A stretch of 64,000 nt of DNA from assembly GCA_017469745.1 (NCBI GenBank), contig JAFUFS010000008.1, positions 18,825 to 82,824 of the forward strand, written 5' to 3'. How positions within the stretch are numbered: position 1 is the stretch's first letter; every line of letters starts with the position of its first letter. Origin of the DNA: Bacteroidales bacterium. Its GTDB lineage: Bacteria; Bacteroidota; Bacteroidia; Bacteroidales; UBA932. This document shows, in pieces, positions 9,284 through 17,585 of the stretch. The notes under the pieces are model-generated. The model saw nothing but the letters and a program-made list of their open reading frames with translations, made no database searches and was not told the origin of the DNA. The translations under genes were made by a program, and so were the position numbers.

Positions 9284-9871
9284 TTATATGTAGTTATTGA
9301 TATACTCAAGGATTTCGTCTTTCCCCTTTCCGGTCTCGGCGCTCGAGACGAACATCGGAGGAAGCTCTTCCCAATGTTCGGAAAGGATGGCTTTGTCCTT
9401 GTCTATCTGTGCCTTCAATGCATTGGGACCGAGTTTGTCCCCCTTTGTGAATATGATCGCGAAGGGGATACCGTTCTCTCCGAGTCCTGAGATGAATTCG
9501 AGGTCTATCTTCTGGATGTCATGCCTGGAATCCACAAGGACGAAGAGCAGCACCATCTCTTCGGAACCGAGGATGTAGTCGTTGATCATCAGCCGCAGCT
9601 CCTCACGGGCTTCCTTTGAAATCTTGGCGAAGCCATAACCGGGAAGGTCCACGAGGTACCAGCTGTCGTTGATGATGAAATGGTTGATGAGTTTGGTCTT
9701 TCCGGGGGTGGATGAGGTCTTTGCAAGCTTGCGGTTGCCGCAGAGCATGTTGATCAGCGATGACTTGCCCACATTCGAACGTCCTATGAACGCGAATTCT
9801 GGCAGCTTGCGCGAGGGCTTCCCGGAGGCCCTGGTGCAGCTGCCGGCAAATTTTGCTTCGGTGATCCTCAT
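9284..9871 (-). CDS. engB: Ribosome biogenesis GTPase YihA/EngB
   Basis: 195 residues, typical length. A single G domain needed for 50S assembly: P-loop GRSNVGKSSL near residue 29, G3 DLPGYGFAK, G4 TKGDKLG and G5 SSAETGKG near the end. The frame is open to 10042, but the extension is non-homologous and overlaps the divergent xseA. The ATG at 9871 (MRITEAKF) matches the family N-terminus and sits only four bases after a TAnnTTTG promoter element, which argues for a leaderless or near-leaderless transcript. It is the first gene of the seven-gene leftward operon. Confidence 0.95.
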   Translation of the reverse strand: MRITEAKFAGSCTRASGKPSRKLPEFAFIGRSNVGKSSLINMLCGNRKLAKTSSTPGKTKLINHFIINDSWYLVDLPGYGFAKISKEAREELRLMINDYILGSEEMVLLFVLVDSRHDIQKIDLEFISGLGENGIPFAIIFTKGDKLGPNALKAQIDKDKAILSEHWEELPPMFVSSAETGKGKDEILEYINNYI

Positions 9872-9875
9872 AATG

Positions 9876-9883
9876 CAAAGATA
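9876..9883 (-). promoter_or_regulatory. -7 element of the engB operon promoter
   Basis: On the minus strand TATCTTTG fits TAnnTTTG exactly. Only CATT separates it from the ATG of engB at 9871, so transcription should start at or next to the start codon. No clear -33 TTTG is visible. Confidence 0.6.
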
Positions 9884-9895
9884 GTGGATTTTTGT

Positions 9896-9903
9896 TAATT
9901 TTG
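9896..9903 (+). promoter_or_regulatory. -7 element of the xseA promoter
   Basis: TAATTTTG fits TAnnTTTG, 23 bases before the ATG of xseA. It lies back to back with the engB -7 element in a 55-base divergent intergenic region. No clear -33 box. Confidence 0.5.
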
Positions 9904-9926
9904 TAAGAGACTTCGAGACTTTGGAG

Positions 9927-11153
9927 ATGGAAAAGGAATACATGGAACTGGTCGACCTCGCAGCCCTTCTCAAGGAGGGCATAGACGAGATGTTTCCCGG
10001 GCGTGTTTGGGTCAAAGCCGAGATCAGCAGCCTGAGCCGCAAACAGAACGGACACTGCTACCTCGACCTTTCTCAGAGTGGCCGCGGAGGCGTCCTGGCG
10101 AAGGTCCGGGCGACTATCTGGGCCTCCAGGTGGAACTACATCGACCAGTACTTCAAAAGCGTGACAGGATCGTCCCTGGAAGTCGGGATGGAAGTGCTTT
10201 TCCGCGCCCAGGTGGTTTTCCATCCGGTCTACGGTCTTTCCCTCGACATTGACGAAGTCGATCCGGAGTTCACTCTCGGAGCTGCCGAAAGGGAGAGGCA
10301 GAGGACCATCATGAGGCTCGAGGAAGAGGGACTGATCGACCTTCAGAAAGAGCTCTCGCTGCCGCCGCTGCCATATTCATTGGCAGTGATCTCCGCTCCC
10401 GGGGCCGCCGGCTACGGCGACTTCATGCACCATCTGCTCGGCAATGAATATGGTTTCGTGTTCAAGGTGGACTTCTTCGAGGCAGTTATGCAGGGGCAGC
10501 AGGCCCCCGAATCGATCATGGCCGCACTCGGAGAGATCCTTACTTCCCACTCTGAATATGACGCCGTCCTGATCCTGCGAGGCGGAGGATCCGACCTCGA
10601 CCTTGCCTGTTTCGACGATTATGACCTCGCTGCCGCGATAGCTCTCTGTCCCGTCCCGGTCTTCACCGCCATCGGCCATGACAAGGACTATCATGTAGCG
10701 GACATGGTCGCAAACACCTTTGTCAAGACTCCGACTGCCCTTGCTGATCTCTTTCTTGACTGCTACATCGCTGAGGACCAGCGTATTTCTTCGGTAGAGA
10801 ACCGTCTGCGCCTGGCCTTTTCCTCCCGTTTCTCAGCCCTGTATTCCGTCCTTGACCTTGTCGGGAAGAGGATCACCCATGCTGCTGAGCTGCGTCTTTC
10901 CGAGGCATCCCATAAGCTGGAACTCCTGGAGGCCAGGATTCTCTCATCCGACCCGCGAAGGATCCTTGAGAAGGGCTTCGTGCTTGCACTTGACGGCAAG
11001 GGAGTCCGGATGGATTCCGCCGCCTCCGCCAAGGCCGGTGATCCAGTCCGGATATTGTTCCCTGACGGTACTCTTGAAGGAACTGTCACCCGTGTCATCC
11101 TTAGCGAAACCTGTCATCCTGAGCAAGGCGAAGGATCTATTAACCCAGAATAA
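9927..11153 (+). CDS. xseA: Exodeoxyribonuclease VII large subunit
   Basis: 408 residues. With XseB it degrades single-stranded DNA in both directions. Seen: N-terminal OB fold (VWVKAEISSLSRKQNGHCYLDL), then the catalytic domain with SAPGAAGYGDF (about residue 156) and RGGGSDLDLACFDDYDLA (about 212), and a helical stretch. The frame opens at a TTG (9921); the ATG at 9927 directly follows GGAG and is preferred, with another ATG at 9942 possible. The last about 13 residues (TCHPEQGEGSINPE) are encoded by a dispersed repeat that has run into the gene end, and are not family sequence. xseB follows after 14 bases. Confidence 0.93.
   Translation: MEKEYMELVDLAALLKEGIDEMFPGRVWVKAEISSLSRKQNGHCYLDLSQSGRGGVLAKVRATIWASRWNYIDQYFKSVTGSSLEVGMEVLFRAQVVFHPVYGLSLDIDEVDPEFTLGAAERERQRTIMRLEEEGLIDLQKELSLPPLPYSLAVISAPGAAGYGDFMHHLLGNEYGFVFKVDFFEAVMQGQQAPESIMAALGEILTSHSEYDAVLILRGGGSDLDLACFDDYDLAAAIALCPVPVFTAIGHDKDYHVADMVANTFVKTPTALADLFLDCYIAEDQRISSVENRLRLAFSSRFSALYSVLDLVGKRITHAAELRLSEASHKLELLEARILSSDPRRILEKGFVLALDGKGVRMDSAASAKAGDPVRILFPDGTLEGTVTRVILSETCHPEQGEGSINPE
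11112..11141 (+). repeat. Dispersed repeat, copy 1 (inside the 3' end of xseA)
   Basis: TGTCATCCTGAG, a short GC-rich middle, then GAAGGATCT. It is related to copies at 30638-30665 (inverted) and the inverted pair at 62584-62665. This copy is translated as the XseA C-terminal tail. Confidence 0.7.
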
Positions 11154-11167
11154 TAAACAACCGAACC

Positions 11168-11359
11168 ATGGACACCAAACAATTCGATTACTCCAAGGCG
11201 ATGGCCGAACTCGAGGAGATCGCCCTGAAGGTCGAGGATCCCAAGACGAGCCTCGACGACATAGGCGCCCTTGTCTCCAGATCGAAGACCTTGATAGAGG
11301 AGTGCAGGAACTATCTGCGTTCAGTACGTGAATCAATTGAGAAGGAGACTGAAGAATGA
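11168..11359 (+). CDS. xseB: Exodeoxyribonuclease VII small subunit
   Basis: 63 residues, a typical helical small subunit. It has the family N-terminus (FDYSKAMAELEEIALKVEDP) followed by SLDDIGALVSRSKTLIEECRNYL, forming the two helices that bind XseA. It follows xseA by 14 bases and overlaps the next gene by four bases (ATGA), so all three are one operon. Confidence 0.92.
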   Translation: MDTKQFDYSKAMAELEEIALKVEDPKTSLDDIGALVSRSKTLIEECRNYLRSVRESIEKETEE

Positions 11360-12261
11360 AAGAGATACATTTTGCGGGCGGTTGCTTCTGGGGCGCCGAG
11401 CATTATTTTAGGAATATAGAAGGTGTGGTTGACACGGAGGTCGGCTTTGCCAACGGAGACCTTCCTTCGCCTACCTATGAGCAGGTCTACACCGACACTA
11501 CCGGCTACGCCGAGGCAGTGAGGGTCGTATATGATCTGGATAAGCTTCCTCTGGATGAATTGATCCGGGACTTTTTCTGTGCGATCGATCCTCTCAGCCT
11601 TAACAAGCAGGGCGAAGATGAGGGAACTCGTTACCGGACAGGAGTTTACTATTCTGATCCTGAGGATCTTGAAACTGCCAGGAAGGTTTTCGATGAGGTT
11701 CAGTCATGTTTTTCTTCTCAGCTTGCGGTCGAGCTTGAGCCTCTGAGGAATTTCTGGCCTGCTGATGCGAGGCATCAGGACTATCTGGTCAAGAATCCGG
11801 ATGGCTACTGCCATCTGCCTTTGAAGATATTCCGTTATCCGCGTCTGGTGGCGGATCTGAAAGCCCTTCTGGGAGATGAGACCGACATGGTGGCCAGGCT
11901 TTCCAATGCGGCGGCCTTGATCCAGGAGAGGATGGGATTCTTCTGGACGGGATTCTATCTGGTCAGGGGAGATGAACTGGTTCTGGGACCTTTCCAGGGG
12001 CCGATCGCATGCATGAGGATCGGATTCGGGAAGGGGGTCTGTGGGGCTGCCTGGAAAGAGGCTCGTACTCTGGTCGTGCCGGATGTTGAAGAGTTCCCCG
12101 GCCACATCGCTTGTTCATCATTGTCTCGTTCGGAGATTGTGGTGCCGCTCAAGGATGCTGACGGTGTTGTTACCGGCGTGCTCGACATCGACAGCAAGGA
12201 GCTTTCCACCTTCGACCACATCGACTCCTTCTGGCTCTCCCGCCTCACCGCCATCCTCTGA
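11356..12261 (+). CDS. msrA: Fusion of peptide-methionine (S)-S-oxide reductase (MsrA) and free methionine-(R)-sulfoxide reductase (GAF type)
   Basis: 301 residues, two enzymes in one chain. Residues 1-160 are MsrA: GGCFWG with catalytic Cys10, and Cys152 in NPDGYC as likely resolving cysteine. Residues about 164-301 are a GAF domain of the free-Met-R-sulfoxide reductase (fRMsr) type: WTGFYLVRGDELVLGPFQG, GVCG, FPGHIAC and GVLDIDS. Its three cysteines (219, 229, 253) keep the 10- and 24-residue spacing I recall for the three active-site cysteines of E. coli fRMsr. So one protein should repair S-sulfoxides and the free R-sulfoxide. It overlaps xseB by four bases. No promoter seen inside; probably cotranscribed with the ExoVII genes. 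Confidence 0.9.
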   Translation: MKEIHFAGGCFWGAEHYFRNIEGVVDTEVGFANGDLPSPTYEQVYTDTTGYAEAVRVVYDLDKLPLDELIRDFFCAIDPLSLNKQGEDEGTRYRTGVYYSDPEDLETARKVFDEVQSCFSSQLAVELEPLRNFWPADARHQDYLVKNPDGYCHLPLKIFRYPRLVADLKALLGDETDMVARLSNAAALIQERMGFFWTGFYLVRGDELVLGPFQGPIACMRIGFGKGVCGAAWKEARTLVVPDVEEFPGHIACSSLSRSEIVVPLKDADGVVTGVLDIDSKELSTFDHIDSFWLSRLTAIL

Positions 12262-12298
12262 CACTTCCAACGGTACAAGCCAGCTCTGCAGATCCGGA

Positions 12299-13786
12299 CT
12301 AGTCGATGTGGAAGGCGGCGATCTCCTTGTTGAGGTTGGCGAGCATCCCGATCTTCTTCTCGTAGAGATCCTCAGAGATGTCGACCTTGTAGTAGTGCGG
12401 ATTGATAAGACGCCTCTCGGAAGGGCTGAAGTGAGCAAGGGTGTCATTGAAGAAAGCCTTCTTCTCAAGAAGCGTGTGCTTCTCCGAACAGTCCTCTCCG
12501 TTCTTGATGATCTGCAACTGAAGAGTCCTCCAAGTGTAGGAACCAGCCTCGAAAGTCTTGTGCTTGAAACGGTCGGCCTCCGCAAAGATCGTGAACTCCT
12601 CTCCGGCCTCGATCTTCCTTGCAATCGAATCACTCCTCAGGCAGGTCACATCAGCCTTGTAGATCTCCCCGTTGTCAGGATCCTTCTTGATGATCCTGTA
12701 GGTGATCTGGAATCCCGGATTGATAAGCTTGATCGTGTCCTCGGAACGCTTCAGGACGGGCTCACCACCGATCTGCACAAGTTTGTACACATTACCGAAG
12801 CAAGGAGCCGCCTTGCTGGTAGCAATCGCATCACCGACTCCATAGGAATCTATGCAGGCGCCCTGGCGCTCAAGATCCGAGATAAGATATTCATCGAGGG
12901 AATTGGTTGCGAATATCTTACATTTCGTCAGTCCGTGCGCGTCGAGGATCTTCCTGACTTTCTGGGAGAGGTATGCAAGGTCTCCGCTGTCGAGCCTGAT
13001 ACCATAGCCGGGAGCATAGCTGTCGTCGATCCCGCACTCCTTGAATGAACGGATCGCATTGAGCACTCCGCATCTGAGAGTGTCGTAGGTGTCGATCAAA
13101 AGGATGAGGTTCTCGCCCCTGTGGGTGTTGCAATAGTCCACGAATGCCCTGTGCTCTCCCTCCACGGTGCTGCCGTAAGATGTGACAAAACTATGAGCCA
13201 TTGTTCCTGTCGAAGGGACACCGTTCATCGCCCCGGTCAGGATGTTGGAAGTGCTGGCACAGCCGGCGATGATTGCAGCCTTCGCTCCGTAGGTCGCAGC
13301 CCAAGGGCCATGGGCACGCCTGGAACCGAATTCACTCACAGGACGGTTGGTAGCCCTGCAGACCCTGGAAGCCTTTGTGGCAACCGCCATCTGGTGATTC
13401 ATTATGCAGAGGAGGGGAGTCTCGAGAACCTGGGCCTCGATCAACGGAGCCTCTACGATGATGATAGGCTGGTTGGGGAACACGATCTCTCCTTCCCTCA
13501 TCGCATAGACGTTCCCGGTGAACTTCATGGTTGAGAGGAACTTGCGGAACTCGGCATATTCATCTCCCGGGAGAAAACGCTCGTAGAAGGAAGGCTCGGC
13601 GGTGCCGAGATTGCGTACGCATTCGATGACTTCCTCAGTGCCGCTGCACACAGCCCAGTTGTTGTTCTCTGGAGCCACGCGGTAGAACATGTTGAAGACC
13701 GCGATTTCATCTTTCCTTCCGGTCTCGAAGAAGGACTTTCCCATTGTGTACTGGTACTTGTCCGAGCAATACGAATTGTTCAGCAT
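12299..13786 (-). CDS. pncB: Nicotinate phosphoribosyltransferase
   Basis: 495 residues from the ATG at 13786 (MLNNSYCSDKYQYTMG). It joins nicotinate to PRPP in NAD salvage. Seen: N-terminal YQYTMG, SEFGSRRAHGPWAA with the phosphorylatable His region (about residue 190), GCASTSNILTG, and the barrel strand AIRSFKECGIDD with GIRLDSGDLAYLS (about 278). The frame also opens at a TTG at 13807, but the ATG follows an AT-rich spacer and fits better. murI ends 13 bases upstream, so the two are likely one transcript. Confidence 0.94.
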   Translation of the reverse strand: MLNNSYCSDKYQYTMGKSFFETGRKDEIAVFNMFYRVAPENNNWAVCSGTEEVIECVRNLGTAEPSFYERFLPGDEYAEFRKFLSTMKFTGNVYAMREGEIVFPNQPIIIVEAPLIEAQVLETPLLCIMNHQMAVATKASRVCRATNRPVSEFGSRRAHGPWAATYGAKAAIIAGCASTSNILTGAMNGVPSTGTMAHSFVTSYGSTVEGEHRAFVDYCNTHRGENLILLIDTYDTLRCGVLNAIRSFKECGIDDSYAPGYGIRLDSGDLAYLSQKVRKILDAHGLTKCKIFATNSLDEYLISDLERQGACIDSYGVGDAIATSKAAPCFGNVYKLVQIGGEPVLKRSEDTIKLINPGFQITYRIIKKDPDNGEIYKADVTCLRSDSIARKIEAGEEFTIFAEADRFKHKTFEAGSYTWRTLQLQIIKNGEDCSEKHTLLEKKAFFNDTLAHFSPSERRLINPHYYKVDISEDLYEKKIGMLANLNKEIAAFHID

Positions 13787-13799
13787 ATCTTTTTGATTA

Positions 13800-14570
13800 T
13801 TATTCAATTGACTGATCCTGGAGAATCATCTGCAGGATCTTCCCCGCAGGGGCGGGATCTACTGAAGCTACGAGTTCTATGTCGGGAAGAACAGGGCCTC
13901 CGTCCTCCCGGACGATTCCTTCCCTGCGCATGACATCTTCAAGATGCCTTGCCACCGCTGGGGCAGGGTCGATGACCTTCACATCTTCTCCGGCAATCTT
14001 GCGGATGACTCCTGAAAGGAAGGGATAGTGGGTGCAGCCGAGCACGATCCTGTCTGCACCTGCATCTAGAAGAGGCTGCAGGCTGGCTTTGACGGTCTCT
14101 TCGGCTTCCGGCCCTTCGAGGACTCCACGTTCAACCAGTTCCACGTAGCCCTTTCCCACATGTTCTACAATCTTCACGTTGTCTTCGTACAAACCCTTGG
14201 TCGTGAGGTATTTGGAGCCCTTCAGGGTGCCGGCGGTCGCAAGCACTCCGATGACTCCTGTCTCGGAACTGAGGGCAGCCGGCTTGACCGCCGGCTCCAT
14301 GCCGATAAAACTTAATGAATATTCCTTCCTGAGGGTGGAGATTGCTGCGGCCGTGGCTGTGTTGCATGCCACTACGATTATGTCGGCACCTTTCTTGATA
14401 AGGAAGTCGGTGATGGCTCTTCCTCTCTCCCGGATGAATTCCGGAGTTTTCTCCCCGTAGGGGCAGAAGGCATTGTCGGCGAAGAACACGAATTTCTCCT
14501 TGGGGAGGATCTTTATGATCTCCCGAAGGACGGAAAGCCCGCCGGAACCGGAGTCGAATATGCCGATCAT
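13800..14570 (-). CDS. murI: Glutamate racemase
   Basis: 256 residues. It makes D-glutamate for peptidoglycan. Both catalytic cysteines are present: VACNTATAAAI (about residue 72) and VLGCTHYPFLSG (about 182); the N-terminus is IGIFDSGSGGLSVL. The frame is open to 14624, but a TAnnTTTG element at 14576-14583 lies between that point and this ATG, so the start at 14570, five bases past the element, is the one that can be expressed; this suggests a leaderless mRNA. pncB follows. Confidence 0.95.
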   Translation of the reverse strand: MIGIFDSGSGGLSVLREIIKILPKEKFVFFADNAFCPYGEKTPEFIRERGRAITDFLIKKGADIIVVACNTATAAAISTLRKEYSLSFIGMEPAVKPAALSSETGVIGVLATAGTLKGSKYLTTKGLYEDNVKIVEHVGKGYVELVERGVLEGPEAEETVKASLQPLLDAGADRIVLGCTHYPFLSGVIRKIAGEDVKVIDPAPAVARHLEDVMRREGIVREDGGPVLPDIELVASVDPAPAGKILQMILQDQSIE

Positions 14571-14575
14571 ACTTG

Positions 14576-14583
14576 CAAATATA
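14576..14583 (-). promoter_or_regulatory. -7 element of the murI promoter
   Basis: TATATTTG on the minus strand, five bases before the ATG of murI. It decides the start codon, because the upstream in-frame Met codons precede it. Confidence 0.6.
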
Positions 14584-14606
14584 CTCATATTCCAGAATAT
14601 TATTCT

Positions 14607-14614
14607 TAAATTTG
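14607..14614 (+). promoter_or_regulatory. -7 element of the S41 protease promoter
   Basis: TAAATTTG on the + strand, 33 bases before the ATG at 14648; divergent to the murI element. Confidence 0.5.
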
Positions 14615-14647
14615 CGTGATACATAGACTTTGAAAAATAGATTTGTC

Positions 14648-16171
14648 ATGAAGTTTTTGAATCTAAAGCATATTGCTCTGATCGCGCTGTTCCCGCTGCT
14701 TTTTTCCTGCGTAGAAAAGGTCGATCCGACACCTTCTGGTGGAGGAAACGGATCCGGCAATGAGACTCCGGTCACTCCAGTCGTCACCAAGCCAGCCCAG
14801 AAGATCCAGCAGGCAGACCTTTTCGCCCAGCACATGCTCGGTACCTACTATCTATGGACAAAGGAGATCAACAGTGACATTGCAAAGCTCACTCCCGACA
14901 CATGCACCTCTCCGATTGCGGTTGTGAATGAGATCCGTTATCATCAGAACCGCAAGGAAGTGGATCATTGGACTGTGCTGACCGATGACCTGAGTTCATT
15001 CACCAACTCGGTGCAGGGCCTTGGCCTGTCCTTCGGCTATGACCTTCAGGCGGGGCGTATCTCCAACAAGAACGGAGTTTATTTCCTGCTCGTCTGCTAT
15101 GTCAACAAGGATAAGCCCGCCGACAAGGCAGGCCTTAGGAGGGGAGACATCATAATGACCATAGATGGCAGTGAGATCACGATGTCCAATATCTATGATG
15201 CCTTCAATGCTGAAACAGTGACGCTTGGCGTAGCTCATTTGACCGATGATGGCTATCTCGGACCTGTCGAGAAGACGGTTTCTATGACGGCGGACAAAGA
15301 GTGGGAGGATCCTGTGTTGGTGAGCAAGACTTTCGATTTGGGCGACAAGAAGGTCGGTTACCTGGCCTACAGTGCCTTCGATCTCAAATCTTCCACTACC
15401 CTTCCTGATGTCTTCAGGGAGTTCAAGAAAGACGGTATCGAGGAGCTTATCATCGATCTTAGGTACAACGGTGGCGGTTACGCATTCACAGAGTGCGAGC
15501 TGGCTTCCATGATTGCTCCTTATTCCGTGGTTGCCGCAGGCGATGTCTTCCAGACTGAAGTTTACAACTCTATCCTCGCTGAAGAGTGGAAGAGGCAGGG
15601 CTACGACACCAACACTTATTTCTCTACAAGGCATACCATGGCATCCCAAAGCATCGATCAGGATGTCTCCGACGCCAATCCCGGGATCAAGAAGCTCTAT
15701 GCTATCGTGACCGGAGGCTCCGCTTCGGCTTCAGAAGGCCTCATCGTCGGCCTTTCTCCTTACATGGATGTTACTTTGATCGGCAGCCAGACCTACGGGA
15801 AGTATTGCGCAGGTTGGATGATGTCCCCGGAAGATCTCTATGGCACCAATTCACAGTACGACTATTCCAAGATCACCAAATGGGGAATGTACGTGATGGT
15901 GAGCAAGTTCGCTGACAAGAACGGGGACAATGCGGCCCAGCCGGACGGTATCCCCGTGCAGATAGAGAGTGTGGATGACCCTTTCGACGGCTTACAGCTC
16001 GGTGACGAGAATGAGACTATGCTCAAGGCTGCCCTCACAGCTGCCGGAAAGGTCTACACTAAGTCCTCGATCGAGACCAGGAAGCCTTTTGAAACCAAGT
16101 TGATGGATCACGGAGTGCCCAGGGGCATCTTGATCAAGTCCGATCTCCCCGGCATGATCAAAGTGGACTGA
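14648..16171 (+). CDS. S41-family serine protease lipoprotein with PDZ domain
   Basis: 507 residues. Signal peptide with a lipobox (LLFSC, Cys about 21), then a Gly/Pro-rich linker. A PDZ-like domain (DKAGLRRGDIIMTIDG, about 157-172) precedes the C-terminal-processing-peptidase core: DLRYNGGGY (about 269), VTGGSASASEG with the likely catalytic Ser (about 355), and SQTYGKYC with the Lys general base (about 379). It is probably anchored in a membrane facing the periplasm or the outside. The ORF also opens with a TTG at 14630; the ATG at 14648 gives the cleaner signal peptide. It meets the next gene stop to stop. Confidence 0.9.
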   Translation: MKFLNLKHIALIALFPLLFSCVEKVDPTPSGGGNGSGNETPVTPVVTKPAQKIQQADLFAQHMLGTYYLWTKEINSDIAKLTPDTCTSPIAVVNEIRYHQNRKEVDHWTVLTDDLSSFTNSVQGLGLSFGYDLQAGRISNKNGVYFLLVCYVNKDKPADKAGLRRGDIIMTIDGSEITMSNIYDAFNAETVTLGVAHLTDDGYLGPVEKTVSMTADKEWEDPVLVSKTFDLGDKKVGYLAYSAFDLKSSTTLPDVFREFKKDGIEELIIDLRYNGGGYAFTECELASMIAPYSVVAAGDVFQTEVYNSILAEEWKRQGYDTNTYFSTRHTMASQSIDQDVSDANPGIKKLYAIVTGGSASASEGLIVGLSPYMDVTLIGSQTYGKYCAGWMMSPEDLYGTNSQYDYSKITKWGMYVMVSKFADKNGDNAAQPDGIPVQIESVDDPFDGLQLGDENETMLKAALTAAGKVYTKSSIETRKPFETKLMDHGVPRGILIKSDLPGMIKVD

Positions 16172-17500
16172 TCATCTTGACGATTCGATCAGGATTCCCT
16201 GGCTGGAGGCTACCGAGCATTCGTACACCCCGTCAGAATTCTTTTTTACCGGAATCTTACCATTCCCATCGTACGCTGAGATCTTGCCTTTGCCGGCCCT
16301 GAACTGCAGCGTGTAGGTGGCAGGTGACTTGTCGAATGGATCGTCTGCCACGCAGACAAAGACTGCGTTCCCGGCTTTCCTGGTTCTTCCTTCCATCCTT
16401 CCTACCAGAAGAGGGCATTCTCCGGTTGTGTGAAGCTCCTTGAAGGTTTCGTCGGAATATTCATTGACACTTTCGGCTCCGGTACCTGCTATGGTTTCTT
16501 CGTCAAAACCTACGAAAGAAGTGCCTTTGCAGCGGTAGCGCATGTATTCTCCGCCGATTGCGTGGAGCTCGGCGTTCACCCTCTTCAACTTTTCATACTG
16601 CCGGGTCTTGTTGCCGTCTTCGTCCACGACCTGATTGTTCCACCAGCCGGCAGTGTAACATGCCCAAGTCACCGACTCGGCTCCGAAGGCAAGGGCTGAG
16701 TAAGCCTGGAAGCGGAGTTCGTTCTCCGTGATCCACACGTCGGGATTCTGGCTGTTCACTTGGACGGTGACCCACATGGAGCGTCCGGTGGCCTGGCAGG
16801 CATCGGCGACAGTCTTCAGGTTCTGGTAGTCCTTGGTGACTCCGACATTCTTGTAATAGAAGTCGTAGGAGATGTAGTCTGAAGGAACATTCTTGCAATA
16901 CTCGTCGATGTACTCCGAATAGGTGGCGGTACCGAGCTGGCTTTTGGTCTGGTCGGCCGTGTTCTGGGAGACTGAAGCGTAGTTGGGGTAGAGGTTCAGG
17001 AAGGCAAACTGGTTGGGAAAGACTTCCTCCACCTTTGTCATGACGTCCTTGTAGTAGGGGAAGTCGAGAGCCGACGGTTCGTCTCCGATGTCGATTCCCC
17101 AGATCGCAGGGTGATCATTGAACTGGGCAGCAGCTTCCTCGTACTTGTGCAGGGGGGTGGACTCGGCCAGTTTTCCGGCATTGTCTCCGTCACCGCCCCA
17201 CCATCCGGGAACTATGCCGCTCACGATTGCCCCGACGTTGTACTTGCTGAACAGGTCCAGTGCCTGGCGGTCATTATCCATGCAGATCACGAAATCTATT
17301 CCACAGTCAGCCAGATCCTTGATGTGGGCTTCTGTCCGGGCGTAGGGCCTGAGGTGATAGACTCCAATGTTAAGCCGGCTGCGGTCCATCCTGCCGGCCT
17401 TGGTTACATAATCGTTTTGTGTGCCGGCATTGTTGTCCTTGGGGGCTGACGAGCATCCCAGAGCGGCCAGTGCTGTGATCAGAAAGAGGAATCTTTTCAT
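16172..17500 (-). CDS. Lipoprotein with glycoside-hydrolase-like TIM barrel
   Basis: 442 residues. Lipobox LAALGC (Cys16). The body looks like a (beta/alpha)8 glycosidase: GVYHLRPYARTEAHIKDLADCGID at strand 1-2, HPAIWGIDIGDEPS (about 133-146) with the Glu where clan-A enzymes carry the acid/base, then SYDFYY, MWVTVQVNS and a later FGAESVTWACYTAGWW where a nucleophile Glu could sit. A small beta domain (KGKISAYDGNGKIPV) ends the protein. No family number can be assigned safely; a GH42/GH5-like fold is the best description. Stop codons of this gene and the S41 gene abut. Confidence 0.7.
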   Translation of the reverse strand: MKRFLFLITALAALGCSSAPKDNNAGTQNDYVTKAGRMDRSRLNIGVYHLRPYARTEAHIKDLADCGIDFVICMDNDRQALDLFSKYNVGAIVSGIVPGWWGGDGDNAGKLAESTPLHKYEEAAAQFNDHPAIWGIDIGDEPSALDFPYYKDVMTKVEEVFPNQFAFLNLYPNYASVSQNTADQTKSQLGTATYSEYIDEYCKNVPSDYISYDFYYKNVGVTKDYQNLKTVADACQATGRSMWVTVQVNSQNPDVWITENELRFQAYSALAFGAESVTWACYTAGWWNNQVVDEDGNKTRQYEKLKRVNAELHAIGGEYMRYRCKGTSFVGFDEETIAGTGAESVNEYSDETFKELHTTGECPLLVGRMEGRTRKAGNAVFVCVADDPFDKSPATYTLQFRAGKGKISAYDGNGKIPVKKNSDGVYECSVASSQGILIESSR

Positions 17501-17547
17501 CGGTCAACTTATTTTCCGACAAGATAGCAATTTTCGTCAAAGTTGCC

Positions 17548-17555
17548 TATTTTTG
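17548..17555 (+). promoter_or_regulatory. -7 element of the prfB promoter
   Basis: TATTTTTG, 30 bases before the ATG of prfB; the leader has GGAG just before the start. Confidence 0.5.
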
Positions 17556-17585
17556 TATTCTTATTGAAGTAACAAGGAAACGGAG

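Noticed and set aside
9872-10042. N-terminal extension of EngB
   Set aside because: It would span both divergent promoter elements and overlap the start of xseA; no homology to EngB family N-termini.
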